In this document: positions 31,821-39,929 of the stretch, one piece after another
Position numbering within the stretch: position 1 is the first letter of the stretch
Layout: each line of letters opens with the position of its first letter
Assembly (NCBI GenBank): GCA_963847965.1
Contig: CAWKCG010000026.1
Coordinates: 216,788-280,787, forward strand
DNA from: Palsa-504 sp963847965
Lineage (GTDB): Bacteria > Actinomycetota > Actinomycetes > Streptosporangiales > Streptosporangiaceae
Reading direction: 5' to 3'
DNA length: 64,000 nucleotides
Translations under genes and position numbers: made by a program
Notes under the pieces: model-generated
Told to the model about the DNA's origin: nothing
Database searches by the model: none
The model's input: the letters and a program-made list of their open reading frames with translations, nothing else

Positions 31821-32572
31821 CAGACGCGTTCCACGTGTCGTAGTGATCGGATCGAATGCTCCAGATGCCATTGAAGGTACGCGGCCACCAGCCCGCTGCA
31901 CTCTACCTGGTGCCTCCGCTCGCTGCGGTCGGCGCTCTCCCACTCCCCGCGAAGTAGCGCGAGCATCAGGGCGACGGTGCCCGCCGCGGGCGACGCCGCG
32001 CCGGGCGGGCGGCACGACGCGCACACCATGCCGCCCGCCGGGATGGCAAAGGCGGGCAACCGCGTAGCGCCGGGCTGGCCGTTTCCCGGCGCGCCGCAGC
32101 GGGCGCATTCCTCAAGGACGGGCGCGTAACCGGCCACCGCGAGCGAGCGCAGCAGGAAGGCATCCAGCACCAGGCGGGGCTCATGCTCCTTCTCGACGAG
32201 GGCCCGCAGCCCGCCGATCAGCAGCAGGAACTGCCGCAGGGCCGGTTCTTTCTCGACCGGGGTAAAGCGCTCGGCCGTCTCCAGCATCGCCACGCCCGCG
32301 GTGTAGCGCGGATAGTCCGCGGCCAGCGGCGCGCCGTAGGGCCTGATCACCTCGGCCTGCGTGATCACGTCAAGCGAACGTCCCGGGTGCAGCATCAGGT
32401 CGACGTGCGTGAACGGCTCGAGCCGCGCGCCGAACCGCGACTTCGTCCTGCGGACGCCCTTGGCCACGGCGCGGACCCGGCCGGTGCTCCGGCCGAGCAC
32501 GGTGATGATCCGGTCCGCCTCGCCTAGGTCCTGCGTCCGCAGCACGACGCCCTCATCCCGGTACTGCTGCAT
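31820..32572 (-). CDS. recO: DNA repair protein RecO
   Basis: A 250-aa recombination mediator that helps load RecA on single-stranded DNA with RecR. The N-terminal OB-fold begins YRDEGVVLRTQDLGEADRIITVL and includes KGVRRTKSRFGARLEPFTHVDL. The C-terminal part has a four-Cys zinc site (CARCG and CASC) around residue 165, with an insertion between the pairs. It lies four bases past leuA and its stop overlaps the uppS start, so it is translationally coupled within this minus-strand operon. The length is normal for actinobacterial RecO. Confidence 0.95.
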   Translation of the reverse strand: MQQYRDEGVVLRTQDLGEADRIITVLGRSTGRVRAVAKGVRRTKSRFGARLEPFTHVDLMLHPGRSLDVITQAEVIRPYGAPLAADYPRYTAGVAMLETAERFTPVEKEPALRQFLLLIGGLRALVEKEHEPRLVLDAFLLRSLAVAGYAPVLEECARCGAPGNGQPGATRLPAFAIPAGGMVCASCRPPGAASPAAGTVALMLALLRGEWESADRSERRHQVECSGLVAAYLQWHLEHSIRSLRHVERV

Positions 32573-32576
32573 ACCC

Positions 32577-34319
32577 CTATTCTCTGCTAGCCCGGCGGGA
32601 GCGGTTGATGGCGGAGAGGATGGCGCGCATGGAGGCGGTGGCGGTGTTGGTGTCGACGCCGACGCCCCAGAAGACGCCGCCGGCAGTATCGCATTCCACG
32701 TAGGCGGCGGCTTGCGCGTCGGTGCCCTCGGTCAGGGCGTGCTCGGTGTAGTCGAGTACCCGCGCGCGGATGCCGATGGTCGCCAGGGCATCGCAGAACG
32801 CGGAGATGGGGCCGTTGCCGACACCCTCCACGGGCTGCGTGCGGCCGTCGACGGAGATCTCCGCGGTGAGGGCGTGCTTGGACTCGACGACCGAGGATGT
32901 CTGGTGGCCGAGCAGCGTCACCTGGCCCTCGGCCAGGTACTCGGCGGAGAAGATGTCCCACATCTGCGCCGGGGTCACCTCGCCGCCCTCGGAGTCGGTG
33001 TGCGCCTGGATCACCCTGGAGAACTCGATCTGCAGCCGGCGCGGGAGGTCCAGCCGGTGTTCGGCCTTCATGACGTACGCCACGCCGCCCTTGCCCGACT
33101 GCGAGTTGACCCTGATCACCGCCTCGTACGTGCGTCCCACGTCGTGCGGGTCGATCGGCAGGTACGGCACCGCCCAGGGGTAGGAGGCGAACGGCACCTG
33201 CGCGCCAGCGGCCTCGGCTTCCAGCGCTTCGAAGCCCTTCTTGATCGCGTCCTGGTGCGAGCCGGAGAACGCGGTGTAGACCAGTTCGCCCGCGTAGGGG
33301 TGGCGAGGGTGAACCGGCAGCTGGTTGCAGTACTCGACGGTGCGGCGGATCTCGTCGATGTCGGCGAAGTCGATCATCGGGTCGATGCCCTGGCTGAACA
33401 GGTTCAGGCCGAGCGTGACCAGGCACACGTTGCCGGTCCGCTCGCCGTTGCCGAACAGGCACCCCTCGATCCGGTCCGCGCCAGCGAGAACGGCAAGCTC
33501 GGCGTCGGCGACCGCCGTGCCCCGGTCGTTGTGTGTGTGTACCGACAGGCAGACGTAGTCGCGGTCGGGCAGGTTCCGGCTCATCCACTCGATCTGATCG
33601 GCGTAGACGTTGGGCGTGGACCGCTCCACCGTGCACGGCAGGTTGAGGATGATCTCCCGGTCCGGCCCCGGCTGCCAGACCTCCATCACGCCGGCGCAGA
33701 CGTCGGCGGCGAAGTCCAGTTCGGTGTCCATGAAGATCTCCGGCGAGTACTCGTAGCCGAAGTCGGCGTCGCCGAGGAGTTCCTCGGCGTACTTCATGAC
33801 GTGGCGGGTGCCCTCGACGGCGAGTGCCTTGCACTCTTCGCGGTCGATGCGGAACACGACCCTGCGGAAGATCGGGGCGGTCGCGTTGTACATGTGCACG
33901 GTGGCGCGGCGCGCGCCGCGCAGCGAGGCGACCGAGCGCTCGATCAGGTCCTCCCGGGCCTGAGTGAGCACGGAAATCCTGACGTCATCAGGGATGCGGT
34001 CGCCCTCGACCAGTTCGCGGACGAAATCAAAGTCGGCCTGGCTGGCCGCGGGGAACCCGACCTCGATTTCCTTGTAGCCCATCCGCACCAGCAGGTCGAA
34101 CATCTTGTGCTTGCGGGCCGGGCTCATCGGGTCGACGAGCGCCTGGTTGCCGTCCCGGAGATCGGTGGACAGCCAGCGCGGGGCCTTGATGACCGACCTG
34201 GAGGGCCAGGTGCGGTCCGGCAGGTCGACGGGCCGGAACGGGGTGTAGCGGTGGCACGGCATGCCACTCGGCTGCTGCCGTGCGGGGGCGACGCGGTTGA
34301 ACGCGTGATCGGATTGCAT
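32577..34319 (-). CDS. leuA: 2-isopropylmalate synthase
   Basis: A 580-aa enzyme that condenses acetyl-CoA with 2-oxoisovalerate, the first committed step of leucine synthesis. The TIM-barrel start is RWLSTDLRDGNQALVDPMSP, with metal and substrate residues in the RDGNQ motif. The signature HTHNDRGTAVADAELAVLAGADRIEG carries the HxH metal ligands. A C-terminal LeuA dimer regulatory domain of about 130 residues binds leucine for feedback control. This is the long actinobacterial type (LeuA2). GAGGAAG lies upstream of the ATG. I found no leucine-rich leader peptide, so attenuation is not supported. It heads the leuA-recO-uppS group. Confidence 0.96.
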   Translation of the reverse strand: MQSDHAFNRVAPARQQPSGMPCHRYTPFRPVDLPDRTWPSRSVIKAPRWLSTDLRDGNQALVDPMSPARKHKMFDLLVRMGYKEIEVGFPAASQADFDFVRELVEGDRIPDDVRISVLTQAREDLIERSVASLRGARRATVHMYNATAPIFRRVVFRIDREECKALAVEGTRHVMKYAEELLGDADFGYEYSPEIFMDTELDFAADVCAGVMEVWQPGPDREIILNLPCTVERSTPNVYADQIEWMSRNLPDRDYVCLSVHTHNDRGTAVADAELAVLAGADRIEGCLFGNGERTGNVCLVTLGLNLFSQGIDPMIDFADIDEIRRTVEYCNQLPVHPRHPYAGELVYTAFSGSHQDAIKKGFEALEAEAAGAQVPFASYPWAVPYLPIDPHDVGRTYEAVIRVNSQSGKGGVAYVMKAEHRLDLPRRLQIEFSRVIQAHTDSEGGEVTPAQMWDIFSAEYLAEGQVTLLGHQTSSVVESKHALTAEISVDGRTQPVEGVGNGPISAFCDALATIGIRARVLDYTEHALTEGTDAQAAAYVECDTAGGVFWGVGVDTNTATASMRAILSAINRSRRASRE

Positions 34320-34759
34320 ATCTGTCTGCTTCCTCGCATCTGATAGGCGGATGGCCAGGTCTGGGCGGCCTGATCGGCGTGATCAATGGCCAGCGGACGC
34401 GCCAACACCCCGCGACGAGGGAGCCGGCCTATCGGCCCCCGCCGCGGCCGCTAAGGAGGAGCAGCTCGCACAGCATTGGGAGCCACTGTATCAGGCGGGC
34501 GGGCGGTGGCGCGGCGGCGGCGTACCTCTGGTTGGCGAACGGCCCCCAGGGAGGTCGTGGCGGGCCTCCGGTGAGGGGCCCGTGGCTCGCGGAGTATGGG
34601 CCCGTGGCTCACGGAGTATGGGCCCCGTGGCTCACGGAGTATGGGCCCGTGGCTCGCGGAGTATGGGTCGTGGAGTATGGGCCGAGGCTCACGGAGTATG
34701 GGCCGTGGCTCACGGAATATTCAGTGGCGCCGCGGCCGGAGGGCAGGTTGGCTGGGAGG
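34320..34759. other. Intergenic region between leuA and the acetyltransferase
   Basis: The first 260 bases hold the leuA leader and nothing else I can identify. The rest is occupied by the 22-bp repeats. Frames open on the plus strand through the repeats give WLTEYGP-like runs, but the 22-base period shifts frame, so they are not coding. Confidence 0.5.
34580..34722. repeat. 21-23 bp tandem repeat upstream of the acetyltransferase gene, about seven copies
   Basis: GGAGTATGGG or a close variant begins at 34591, 34613, 34636, 34658, 34672, 34693 and 34714. Between copies lies CCCGTGGCTCACGG, which contains CCGTG-GCT-CACGG, a 5-bp hairpin. The array ends about 37 bases before the acetyltransferase start, in the promoter position. 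Confidence 0.9.
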
Positions 34760-35770
34760 ATGCACATTGAGCAGCTCGACTTCAACGACGCCGGGAGCAT
34801 GCGCGCGTGCCATGCGGCGTTCGGGGCCGCCATGGGAGTCGACGAGCCGTACGAGCCGGTGATCGGGGAACGGTTGTTCGGCTGCTGGGTGACCACGGGC
34901 TGGGGCGGCGAGCCCCGGGAGGTATGGCTGGTCCGGGGGCGGGCAGAGGGCTCGGTGGCCGGCTGGTACCGGCTGGAGTTTCCCGACCTGGAGAACCTGG
35001 ACCGGTCCTACCTGCACCTGACCGTGCACCCGGAGGAACGGCGGCGCGGGCTCGGCCGCGCCCTGCTGCGGCACGCCGCGGGGCGCGCCGCCGCGAACGA
35101 GAGGCGCGTGCTCGGCGGCGGCGCGAGGAACGGCACGGCGGGGGAGGCCTTCGCTCGCTCCGTCGGGGCTGAACCCGGGCTGGTGGACATCGAGCGCCTG
35201 CTGGAGCCCGGCCACCTCGAGGACGGCAGGCTGGCCCGCCTGCGCGAGGAGGCCGAGCGGCACGCGGCCGGATACGGGCTGGTGACCTGGACCGGGCCGG
35301 TGCCTGAGGAGTTCGTCGAGCCGTCGGTAGCCGTCTTCGCCGCGCTCGGTGACGCGCCGCAAGATCCCGACGTGGCACGCGGGCAATGGGACGCCCAGCG
35401 GGTCCGCGACCGCATCAACGACCTGCGCGCGCCATACGGGCTGCGGGACTACTCGGTCGCGGCCCGGCACCTGGCCACCGGCGAGATGGCCGCGCTGACC
35501 TCGGTCTCCGTGGACCCCGCGGACCCGGGCTGGGGCTTCCAGCTGATCACGGCGGTGACCGCCCCGCACCGCGGGCACCGGCTCGGCCTGCTGGTCAAGG
35601 TCGCGATGCTGGAATGGCTCGCGACCGCCGAGCCGGGAGTGGAACGGATCCTGACCTGGAACGCCGAAGACAACAAGCACATGATCGGGGTCAACGAAGC
35701 GCTCGGCTATACCATCTTCGGCCAGCCTGCCACCTCCTGGCGGCTCGACGTGGCCGCCGTCCTGGCCTGA
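34760..35770 (+). CDS. GNAT-family N-acetyltransferase (two GNAT folds)
   Basis: A 336-aa protein with two acetyltransferase-like halves. The first half has LHLTVHPEERRRGLGRALLRHA, the acetyl-CoA pyrophosphate loop of GNAT enzymes. The second has FQLITAVTAPHRGHRLGLLVKVAMLEWL, a second such loop, and closes with NAEDNKHMIGVNEALGYTIFGQPATSW. Duplicated-GNAT proteins of this type occur in actinobacteria next to resistance or toxin-immunity genes, but the substrate is unknown. The ATG at 34760 directly abuts GGGAGG, so initiation may be leaderless or slightly downstream. A decayed copy follows immediately. Confidence 0.85.
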   Translation: MHIEQLDFNDAGSMRACHAAFGAAMGVDEPYEPVIGERLFGCWVTTGWGGEPREVWLVRGRAEGSVAGWYRLEFPDLENLDRSYLHLTVHPEERRRGLGRALLRHAAGRAAANERRVLGGGARNGTAGEAFARSVGAEPGLVDIERLLEPGHLEDGRLARLREEAERHAAGYGLVTWTGPVPEEFVEPSVAVFAALGDAPQDPDVARGQWDAQRVRDRINDLRAPYGLRDYSVAARHLATGEMAALTSVSVDPADPGWGFQLITAVTAPHRGHRLGLLVKVAMLEWLATAEPGVERILTWNAEDNKHMIGVNEALGYTIFGQPATSWRLDVAAVLA

Positions 35771-35774
35771 GCCG

Positions 35775-36138
35775 ATGCAGATCGAGCGGTTCGGGGCGGA
35801 CGGTGACCCGCAGTGGGTGCGGGCCTGCCACGACATCCTCGTCGCGGTCGGCGCGGCCGACGATCCCGGCGGCCCCCGGATGTCCCGCCCGGTCTTCGAG
35901 GGCTGGCTGGCGATGGGCTGGAGCGGTGACCCGCGGACACCGGCTGGGCATGCTGCTCAAGGTGGCCATGCTGGAGCGGCTGGCCGAAGCGGAACCGGAG
36001 CGGCGGTGGATCATCACCGGCAACGCCGAGACCAACCAGCACATGATCGCGATCAACGAGGCGCTCGGCTACCAGCGGTTCGGCCAGCCGGCCCTGTCCT
36101 TCGAGATCCCGCCCGAGAACGTGCTCCGGGTCACGTGA
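35775..36138 (+). pseudogene. Decayed tandem copy of the GNAT acetyltransferase
   Basis: Starting four bases after the intact gene, this reads MQIERFGADGDPQW and then GWLAMGWSGDP, equivalent to the beginning of the preceding protein. The matching sequence then jumps at about 35935 into another frame, reading GHRLGMLLKVAMLERL and NAETNQHMIAINEALGYQRFGQP, equivalent to its end. About 200 codons between are deleted and the junction is out of frame. It is a broken duplicate of the neighbour. Confidence 0.88.
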
Positions 36139-36166
36139 GGTGGCGGCGGCCTGTCACCATGCCCTC

Positions 36167-36538
36167 ATGATCGGACGACTGCATCACGTGATCCTCGACT
36201 GCCCGGACCCGGCGGCGCTCGCGGCGTTCTACGCCGAACTGCTCGGCCAGCCGATCACCTACTCCCGCGATGACTTCGTGGTGGTCGCGGCCAGCGACAC
36301 CTCATCGGGCCTGGCGTTCCAGCTCGCGCCCGGCCACCATCCGCCCACCTGGCCGGATCCCGCCGTGCCGCAGCAGGTGCACCTGGACGTGATGGTGGAG
36401 GACGTGGCCGCCGCCGGCCCGCGCGTGCTGGCCCTCGGGGCGAGGAAGCTGGACGGCGACGACGTGTACGCCGACCCGGCAGGTCACCCGTTCTGCCTCA
36501 TCAGGCGGCCCTGGTGGGCGCCGCCGATCCCCGGGTAA
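36167..36538 (+). CDS. VOC-family (glyoxalase/bleomycin resistance-like) protein
   Basis: A 123-aa small metalloprotein-type fold with two beta-alpha-beta-beta-beta halves. The first begins LHHVILDCPDPAALAAFYAELLGQP. The second has VHLDVMVEDVAAAGPRVLALGARKL and finishes DPAGHPFCLIRRP. Possible metal ligands are His in LHH, His in QVHLD and an acidic residue near the end. Members bind or modify small molecules; no specific role is indicated here. The ATG at 36167 lies 28 bases after the GNAT remnant and lacks an obvious ribosome site. Confidence 0.85.
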   Translation: MIGRLHHVILDCPDPAALAAFYAELLGQPITYSRDDFVVVAASDTSSGLAFQLAPGHHPPTWPDPAVPQQVHLDVMVEDVAAAGPRVLALGARKLDGDDVYADPAGHPFCLIRRPWWAPPIPG

Positions 36539-36593
36539 CGCCGAGGTGGCGGGGGGCGTTTAGCCACGCTGGGCTGCGCCAATCTCCGGGTCG

Positions 36594-37562
36594 TCAGTCG
36601 TAGAAGCCGAGGCGGCGGAGCTGCTTCGGATTGCGCTGCCAGTCCTTGGCGATCTTGACGTGCAGGTCGAGGTAGACCTTCGTGCCGAGCAGGGCCTCGA
36701 TCTGCTTACGGGCGCGGCTGCCGACGTCCTTCAGCCGCGCTCCCCCGGTGCCGATGACGATGGCCTTCTGGCTCGGGCGCTCCACGTACAGCTCGGCGTG
36801 CACGTCGGTCAGGTCCTCGCGGCCCGGCCGCGGGCCCATCTCCTCGACCAGCACCGCGATGGAGTGCGGCAGCTCGTCCCTGACCCCCTCCAGCGCCGCC
36901 TCCCTGATCAGCTCGGCGACCATGACCTGCTCCGGCTCGTCGGTCAGCTCGCCGTCCGGGTAGAGCGGCAGGCCCTCGGGCAGGTACGAGGTCAGCACGT
37001 CGGCCAGGACGTCCAGCTGGAACCCGGTCACCGCCGACACCGGCACCACGTCGGCCCAGTCGCCCAGCTCGCTCACCGCCGCCAGCTGCTCCGCGACGCG
37101 CTGCGGCGGCACCTGATCGCACTTCGTCACGACCATCACGACCGGCGTTCCCCCGATGTGGTCCAGCTCGCGGGCCAGGAACCGGTCGCCAGGCCCGACC
37201 GGGTCGCCGGCCGGGACGCAGAACCCGATCACGTCGACCTCGGTGAGCGTGGAGCGGACCAGGCTGTCCAGGCGCTCGCCGAGCAGCGTGCGCGGCTTGT
37301 GCAGGCCGGGCGTGTCGAGCACGATGAGCTGCGCGTCCGGGCGGTGCACGATGCCGCGGATCACCCGCCTGGTCGTCTGCGGCCGGTCGCTGGTGATCGC
37401 CACCTTGGCGCCGACCAGGGCGTTGATCAGAGTCGACTTGCCGACGTTCGGGCGGCCGACGAGGCAGGCGAAGCCCGAGCGGAAGCCTGGACCGGGCTGG
37501 CCGGCGGCCGGAGCCTGGGCCGGGGCCGGGTCTGTTGGATGGTCGGCCGACGGGCGGGTCAT
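36594..37562 (-). CDS. era: GTPase Era
   Basis: A 322-aa ribosome assembly GTPase that binds the 3' end of 16S rRNA. The G domain has GRPNVGKST (G1), DTPG in LDTPGLHKPRTLLGE (G3) and TKCD (G4). The C-terminal KH domain contains VIGTGGARLKDVGSRARKQIE, the RNA-binding GxxG loop. It ends RRLGFYD. About 25 extra Pro/Ala-rich residues precede the G domain. It lies downstream of the corC and cytidine deaminase-like genes on the same strand, in the standard actinobacterial order. Confidence 0.96.
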   Translation of the reverse strand: MTRPSADHPTDPAPAQAPAAGQPGPGFRSGFACLVGRPNVGKSTLINALVGAKVAITSDRPQTTRRVIRGIVHRPDAQLIVLDTPGLHKPRTLLGERLDSLVRSTLTEVDVIGFCVPAGDPVGPGDRFLARELDHIGGTPVVMVVTKCDQVPPQRVAEQLAAVSELGDWADVVPVSAVTGFQLDVLADVLTSYLPEGLPLYPDGELTDEPEQVMVAELIREAALEGVRDELPHSIAVLVEEMGPRPGREDLTDVHAELYVERPSQKAIVIGTGGARLKDVGSRARKQIEALLGTKVYLDLHVKIAKDWQRNPKQLRRLGFYD

Positions 37563-37678
37563 GCCTTGATTCTCGCGCGTGATCCGGGGAGTGATACCAC
37601 CGCTCGTTCGGGATAGAGAAATGGGGAGGGCTGCCGAGTGGTGAGGGTGGCGCGGAGGGTGCCGTCCGGGGGGCAGGG

Positions 37679-38053
37679 TCAGGGGGGTGGCGGAGGGTGC
37701 GGGGTAGGTGGTAGGGTGGCGCGGAGGGTGCCGTCGGGGGCGGCGTGGAACACGATCGCGTCCGGGCCGAGGTCGCGGACCACGGCCAGGTCCCCGGGGT
37801 CCAGCTCGCCGTCGCTGACCAGGGCCGCGGCCTCCAGCTTCTGCGCACCGCTGGAGACCGCCATGGCTACCGCCAGGCGCAGCGCGGACAGCCGCAGCGA
37901 GGGCAGGGCCACCGCCGCCGCGGTGTAGGTCCGGCCGGTCTCGTCGCGGACGGCTGCGCCCTCGGACGCCGCCACCCTGGCTCGCGTGGACCGGGCCAGG
38001 GTGATGATCTTCAGGTCTTCCGCATCCGGTGCCGCATTCGTCACGTCACTCAC
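37679..38053 (-). CDS. Cytidine deaminase-like protein lacking the catalytic Cys motif
   Basis: A 124-aa protein found between corC and era in many actinobacteria and often annotated as cytidine deaminase. DLKIITLARSTRARV and AVRDETGRTYTAAAVALPSLRLSAL match the fold start, but there is no Cys at all and the HAE and PCxxC zinc residues are absent. It is therefore unlikely to deaminate. The GTG at 38053 appears leaderless: TAGACT lies seven bases upstream. The Pro-rich tail HPPPPP comes from a G-rich repeat zone (37630-37740) in which GGTGGCGCGGAGGGTGCCGT occurs twice. Its role is unknown. Confidence 0.7.
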   Translation of the reverse strand: MSDVTNAAPDAEDLKIITLARSTRARVAASEGAAVRDETGRTYTAAAVALPSLRLSALRLAVAMAVSSGAQKLEAAALVSDGELDPGDLAVVRDLGPDAIVFHAAPDGTLRATLPPTPHPPPPP

Positions 38054-38060
38054 CTGAGTG

Positions 38061-38066
38061 AGTCTA
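38061..38066 (-). promoter_or_regulatory. -10 element of the cytidine deaminase-like gene
   Basis: On the minus strand TAGACT is followed after seven bases by the GTG start, with no ribosome site between. This matches the spacing of leaderless actinobacterial transcripts. Confidence 0.45.
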
Positions 38067-38101
38067 GGGCCGGCGCGGCCCTGGCGAGCGATCACCACCC
38101 G

Positions 38102-39427
38102 TCACGGCGTGGCGTCGGCCTCGGGCTCCACCAGCACCGTCTCGATCTTGTTTCGCCGGCCGACCAGGTTCTCCGCGGTCAGCCTCAGGCCGCTGACGGT
38201 CGCCGTCGAGCCCGCGATCGGGACCCGGCCGAGCTGGTGGGCCAGCAGCCCGGCGACGGTCTCCACGTCCTCGGCGTCGATCCGGACGCCGAACAGCTCC
38301 TCGAGCTCGGTCACCGGAAGGCGGGCCGTCACCCGCGCCGAGCCGCCCTCAAGCCACTGCACGGGCGGCAGCTCGTGGTCGTACTCGTCGGTGATCTCGC
38401 CGACGATCTCCTCCAGGATGTCCTCGATGGTGACCAGCCCCGCCGTTCCGCCGTACTCGTCGATCACGACGGCGACGTGATTCCGCTGCGCCTGCATCTG
38501 GCGCAGCAGCTCGTCGATCGGCTTGCTGTCGGGCACGTAGCTGGCCTGTCGCATCACGGTAGCGACCTTCTCGGTAGCGTCGGCGCCCGGGTGCTCGTGG
38601 CTCCACGCCACGATGTCCTTCAGGTAGGCGATGCCGACCACGTCGTCCTCGTTCTCGCCAACCACGGGAATCCGGGAGAATCCGCTGCGCAGCGCCAGGG
38701 ACAGCGCCTGCGCCACGGTCTTGTCCCCCTCGATGAACACCATGTCGGTGCGCGGCACCATGACCTCCCTGACGATGGTGTCGCCGAGCTCGAAGACCGA
38801 GCGGACCATCTCCCGCTCGCCCGGCTCGATGCCGTTCGTGCGCTCGAGGTAGTCGACCAGGCCGCGCAGCTCAGACCTGGCCTCCGGGCTGTCCGCCCCG
38901 GGCCGCCTGGTCCGCCGTCCGGGCGGCATGGCATGGCCGATCGCGACGAGCAGGCCGGGCACCGGGCCGAGGGCGCGGGTCAGGGGACGCAGGAACGCGG
39001 CCGCTCGCTCGGCCCGGCGTTCGGCTCCCGGGCCCGCGGTCCCGGCCAGCGGGCGCACCCCGGTCAGGGCGTACCGCAGGATGATCACCACGGCGATCGC
39101 GGCCAGGGCGGCGCGCCAGTTATCCCCGAACCAGCGCACGAAGGCGGTCGTGACCAGCACCGCGGAACAGACCTCGAAGAGGGCGCGGAGCAGCAGCAGG
39201 ACGCTCAGGTAACGGGGCAGGTCGGCCGCCACTGTGCGCAGCGGGTCTGCCTCCTCCCGGCTCGCCGGCTCCGGACGGTCCGGGCGGTCCGGACGGTCCA
39301 GGCGATCCGGGCGGTCCGCGGCGCCCGTAGCCGAGACGTGCGCCAAGGCCGCCTCCGCGCTCACGCACCAGCCCGCCGCGAGGGCCAGTACGGCGGCCGC
39401 GACCAGCAGCCATCCCGGGAGTGTCAT
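38102..39427 (-). CDS. CBS-domain membrane protein (CorC/HlyC family)
   Basis: A 441-aa protein with an N-terminal CNNM-type membrane domain, paired CBS domains (about residues 200-335: VMVPRTDMVFIEGDKTV, GFSRIPVVGENEDDVVGI, then VAVVIDEYGGTAGLVTIEDILEEI) and a CorC_HlyC domain at the C-terminus. Members are implicated in magnesium or cobalt efflux. After the first helix there is a DRPDRLDRPDRPDRP stretch, a 9- to 12-base repeat expansion in a loop. The ATG at 39427 overlaps the ybeY stop as TGATG, and GGGAC is nearby, so the two genes are coupled. The order phoH-ybeY-corC-era is conserved in actinobacteria. Confidence 0.9.
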   Translation of the reverse strand: MTLPGWLLVAAAVLALAAGWCVSAEAALAHVSATGAADRPDRLDRPDRPDRPEPASREEADPLRTVAADLPRYLSVLLLLRALFEVCSAVLVTTAFVRWFGDNWRAALAAIAVVIILRYALTGVRPLAGTAGPGAERRAERAAAFLRPLTRALGPVPGLLVAIGHAMPPGRRTRRPGADSPEARSELRGLVDYLERTNGIEPGEREMVRSVFELGDTIVREVMVPRTDMVFIEGDKTVAQALSLALRSGFSRIPVVGENEDDVVGIAYLKDIVAWSHEHPGADATEKVATVMRQASYVPDSKPIDELLRQMQAQRNHVAVVIDEYGGTAGLVTIEDILEEIVGEITDEYDHELPPVQWLEGGSARVTARLPVTELEELFGVRIDAEDVETVAGLLAHQLGRVPIAGSTATVSGLRLTAENLVGRRNKIETVLVEPEADATP

Positions 39428-39921
39428 CAGCCGGGTCCTTCTCGTCCCTTCTTGTCCCGCCAGGACTTCAGCAGCTGGTCCTGGGTGCCGAACATGGCGG
39501 CGTGCTCCTCGGGTTCCGCGTGGTCGTACCCGAGCAAGTGCAAGATCCCGTGCACGCACAGCAGCTCGAGCTCATCCTGGGTGGAGTGGCCAGCCGTCGT
39601 CGCCTGCCCGGCCGCGACCTGCGGGCACAGCACCACGTCCCCGAGCAGCCCGGGCTCGTCGCCGGGCTCGGGGTCGCCCGCGCGGTAGCCGCCCAGGTGC
39701 GGCGGGCGCAGCTCGTCCATCGGGAAGGCCAGGACATCCGTCGGCCCGGGCTCGCCCATCCAGCGCTCGTGGAGTTCGGTCATCGTCCGCTCGTCGACGA
39801 GCAGGACCGAGAGCTCGGCCAGCGGGTGAATCCGCATCTGGTCCAGGGTGAACCTGGCCACCTCCGCGAGCTCGACCTCGTCGACGCCGACCCCCGCCTC
39901 ATTGGCGATATCGATGCTCAT
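39427..39921 (-). CDS. ybeY: Endoribonuclease YbeY
   Basis: A 164-aa metal-dependent RNase involved in 16S rRNA 3' maturation and ribosome quality control. The zinc motif is HGILHLLGYDH near residue 123, with three His ligands. Upstream family features are LSVLLVDERTMTELHERWMG and PTDVLAFPMDE. It lies eight bases after phoH and its stop overlaps the corC start. Length and layout are normal. Confidence 0.96.
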   Translation of the reverse strand: MSIDIANEAGVGVDEVELAEVARFTLDQMRIHPLAELSVLLVDERTMTELHERWMGEPGPTDVLAFPMDELRPPHLGGYRAGDPEPGDEPGLLGDVVLCPQVAAGQATTAGHSTQDELELLCVHGILHLLGYDHAEPEEHAAMFGTQDQLLKSWRDKKGREGPG

Positions 39922-39929
39922 GCCGCGGC

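Noticed and set aside
34320..34420. Leucine attenuator before leuA
   Set aside because: The short upstream frames contain no run of leucine codons.
34379..34759. N-terminal extension of the acetyltransferase with WLTEYGP repeats
   Set aside because: The repeats have a 21-23 base period that changes frame and the GNAT fold begins at the ATG at 34760.
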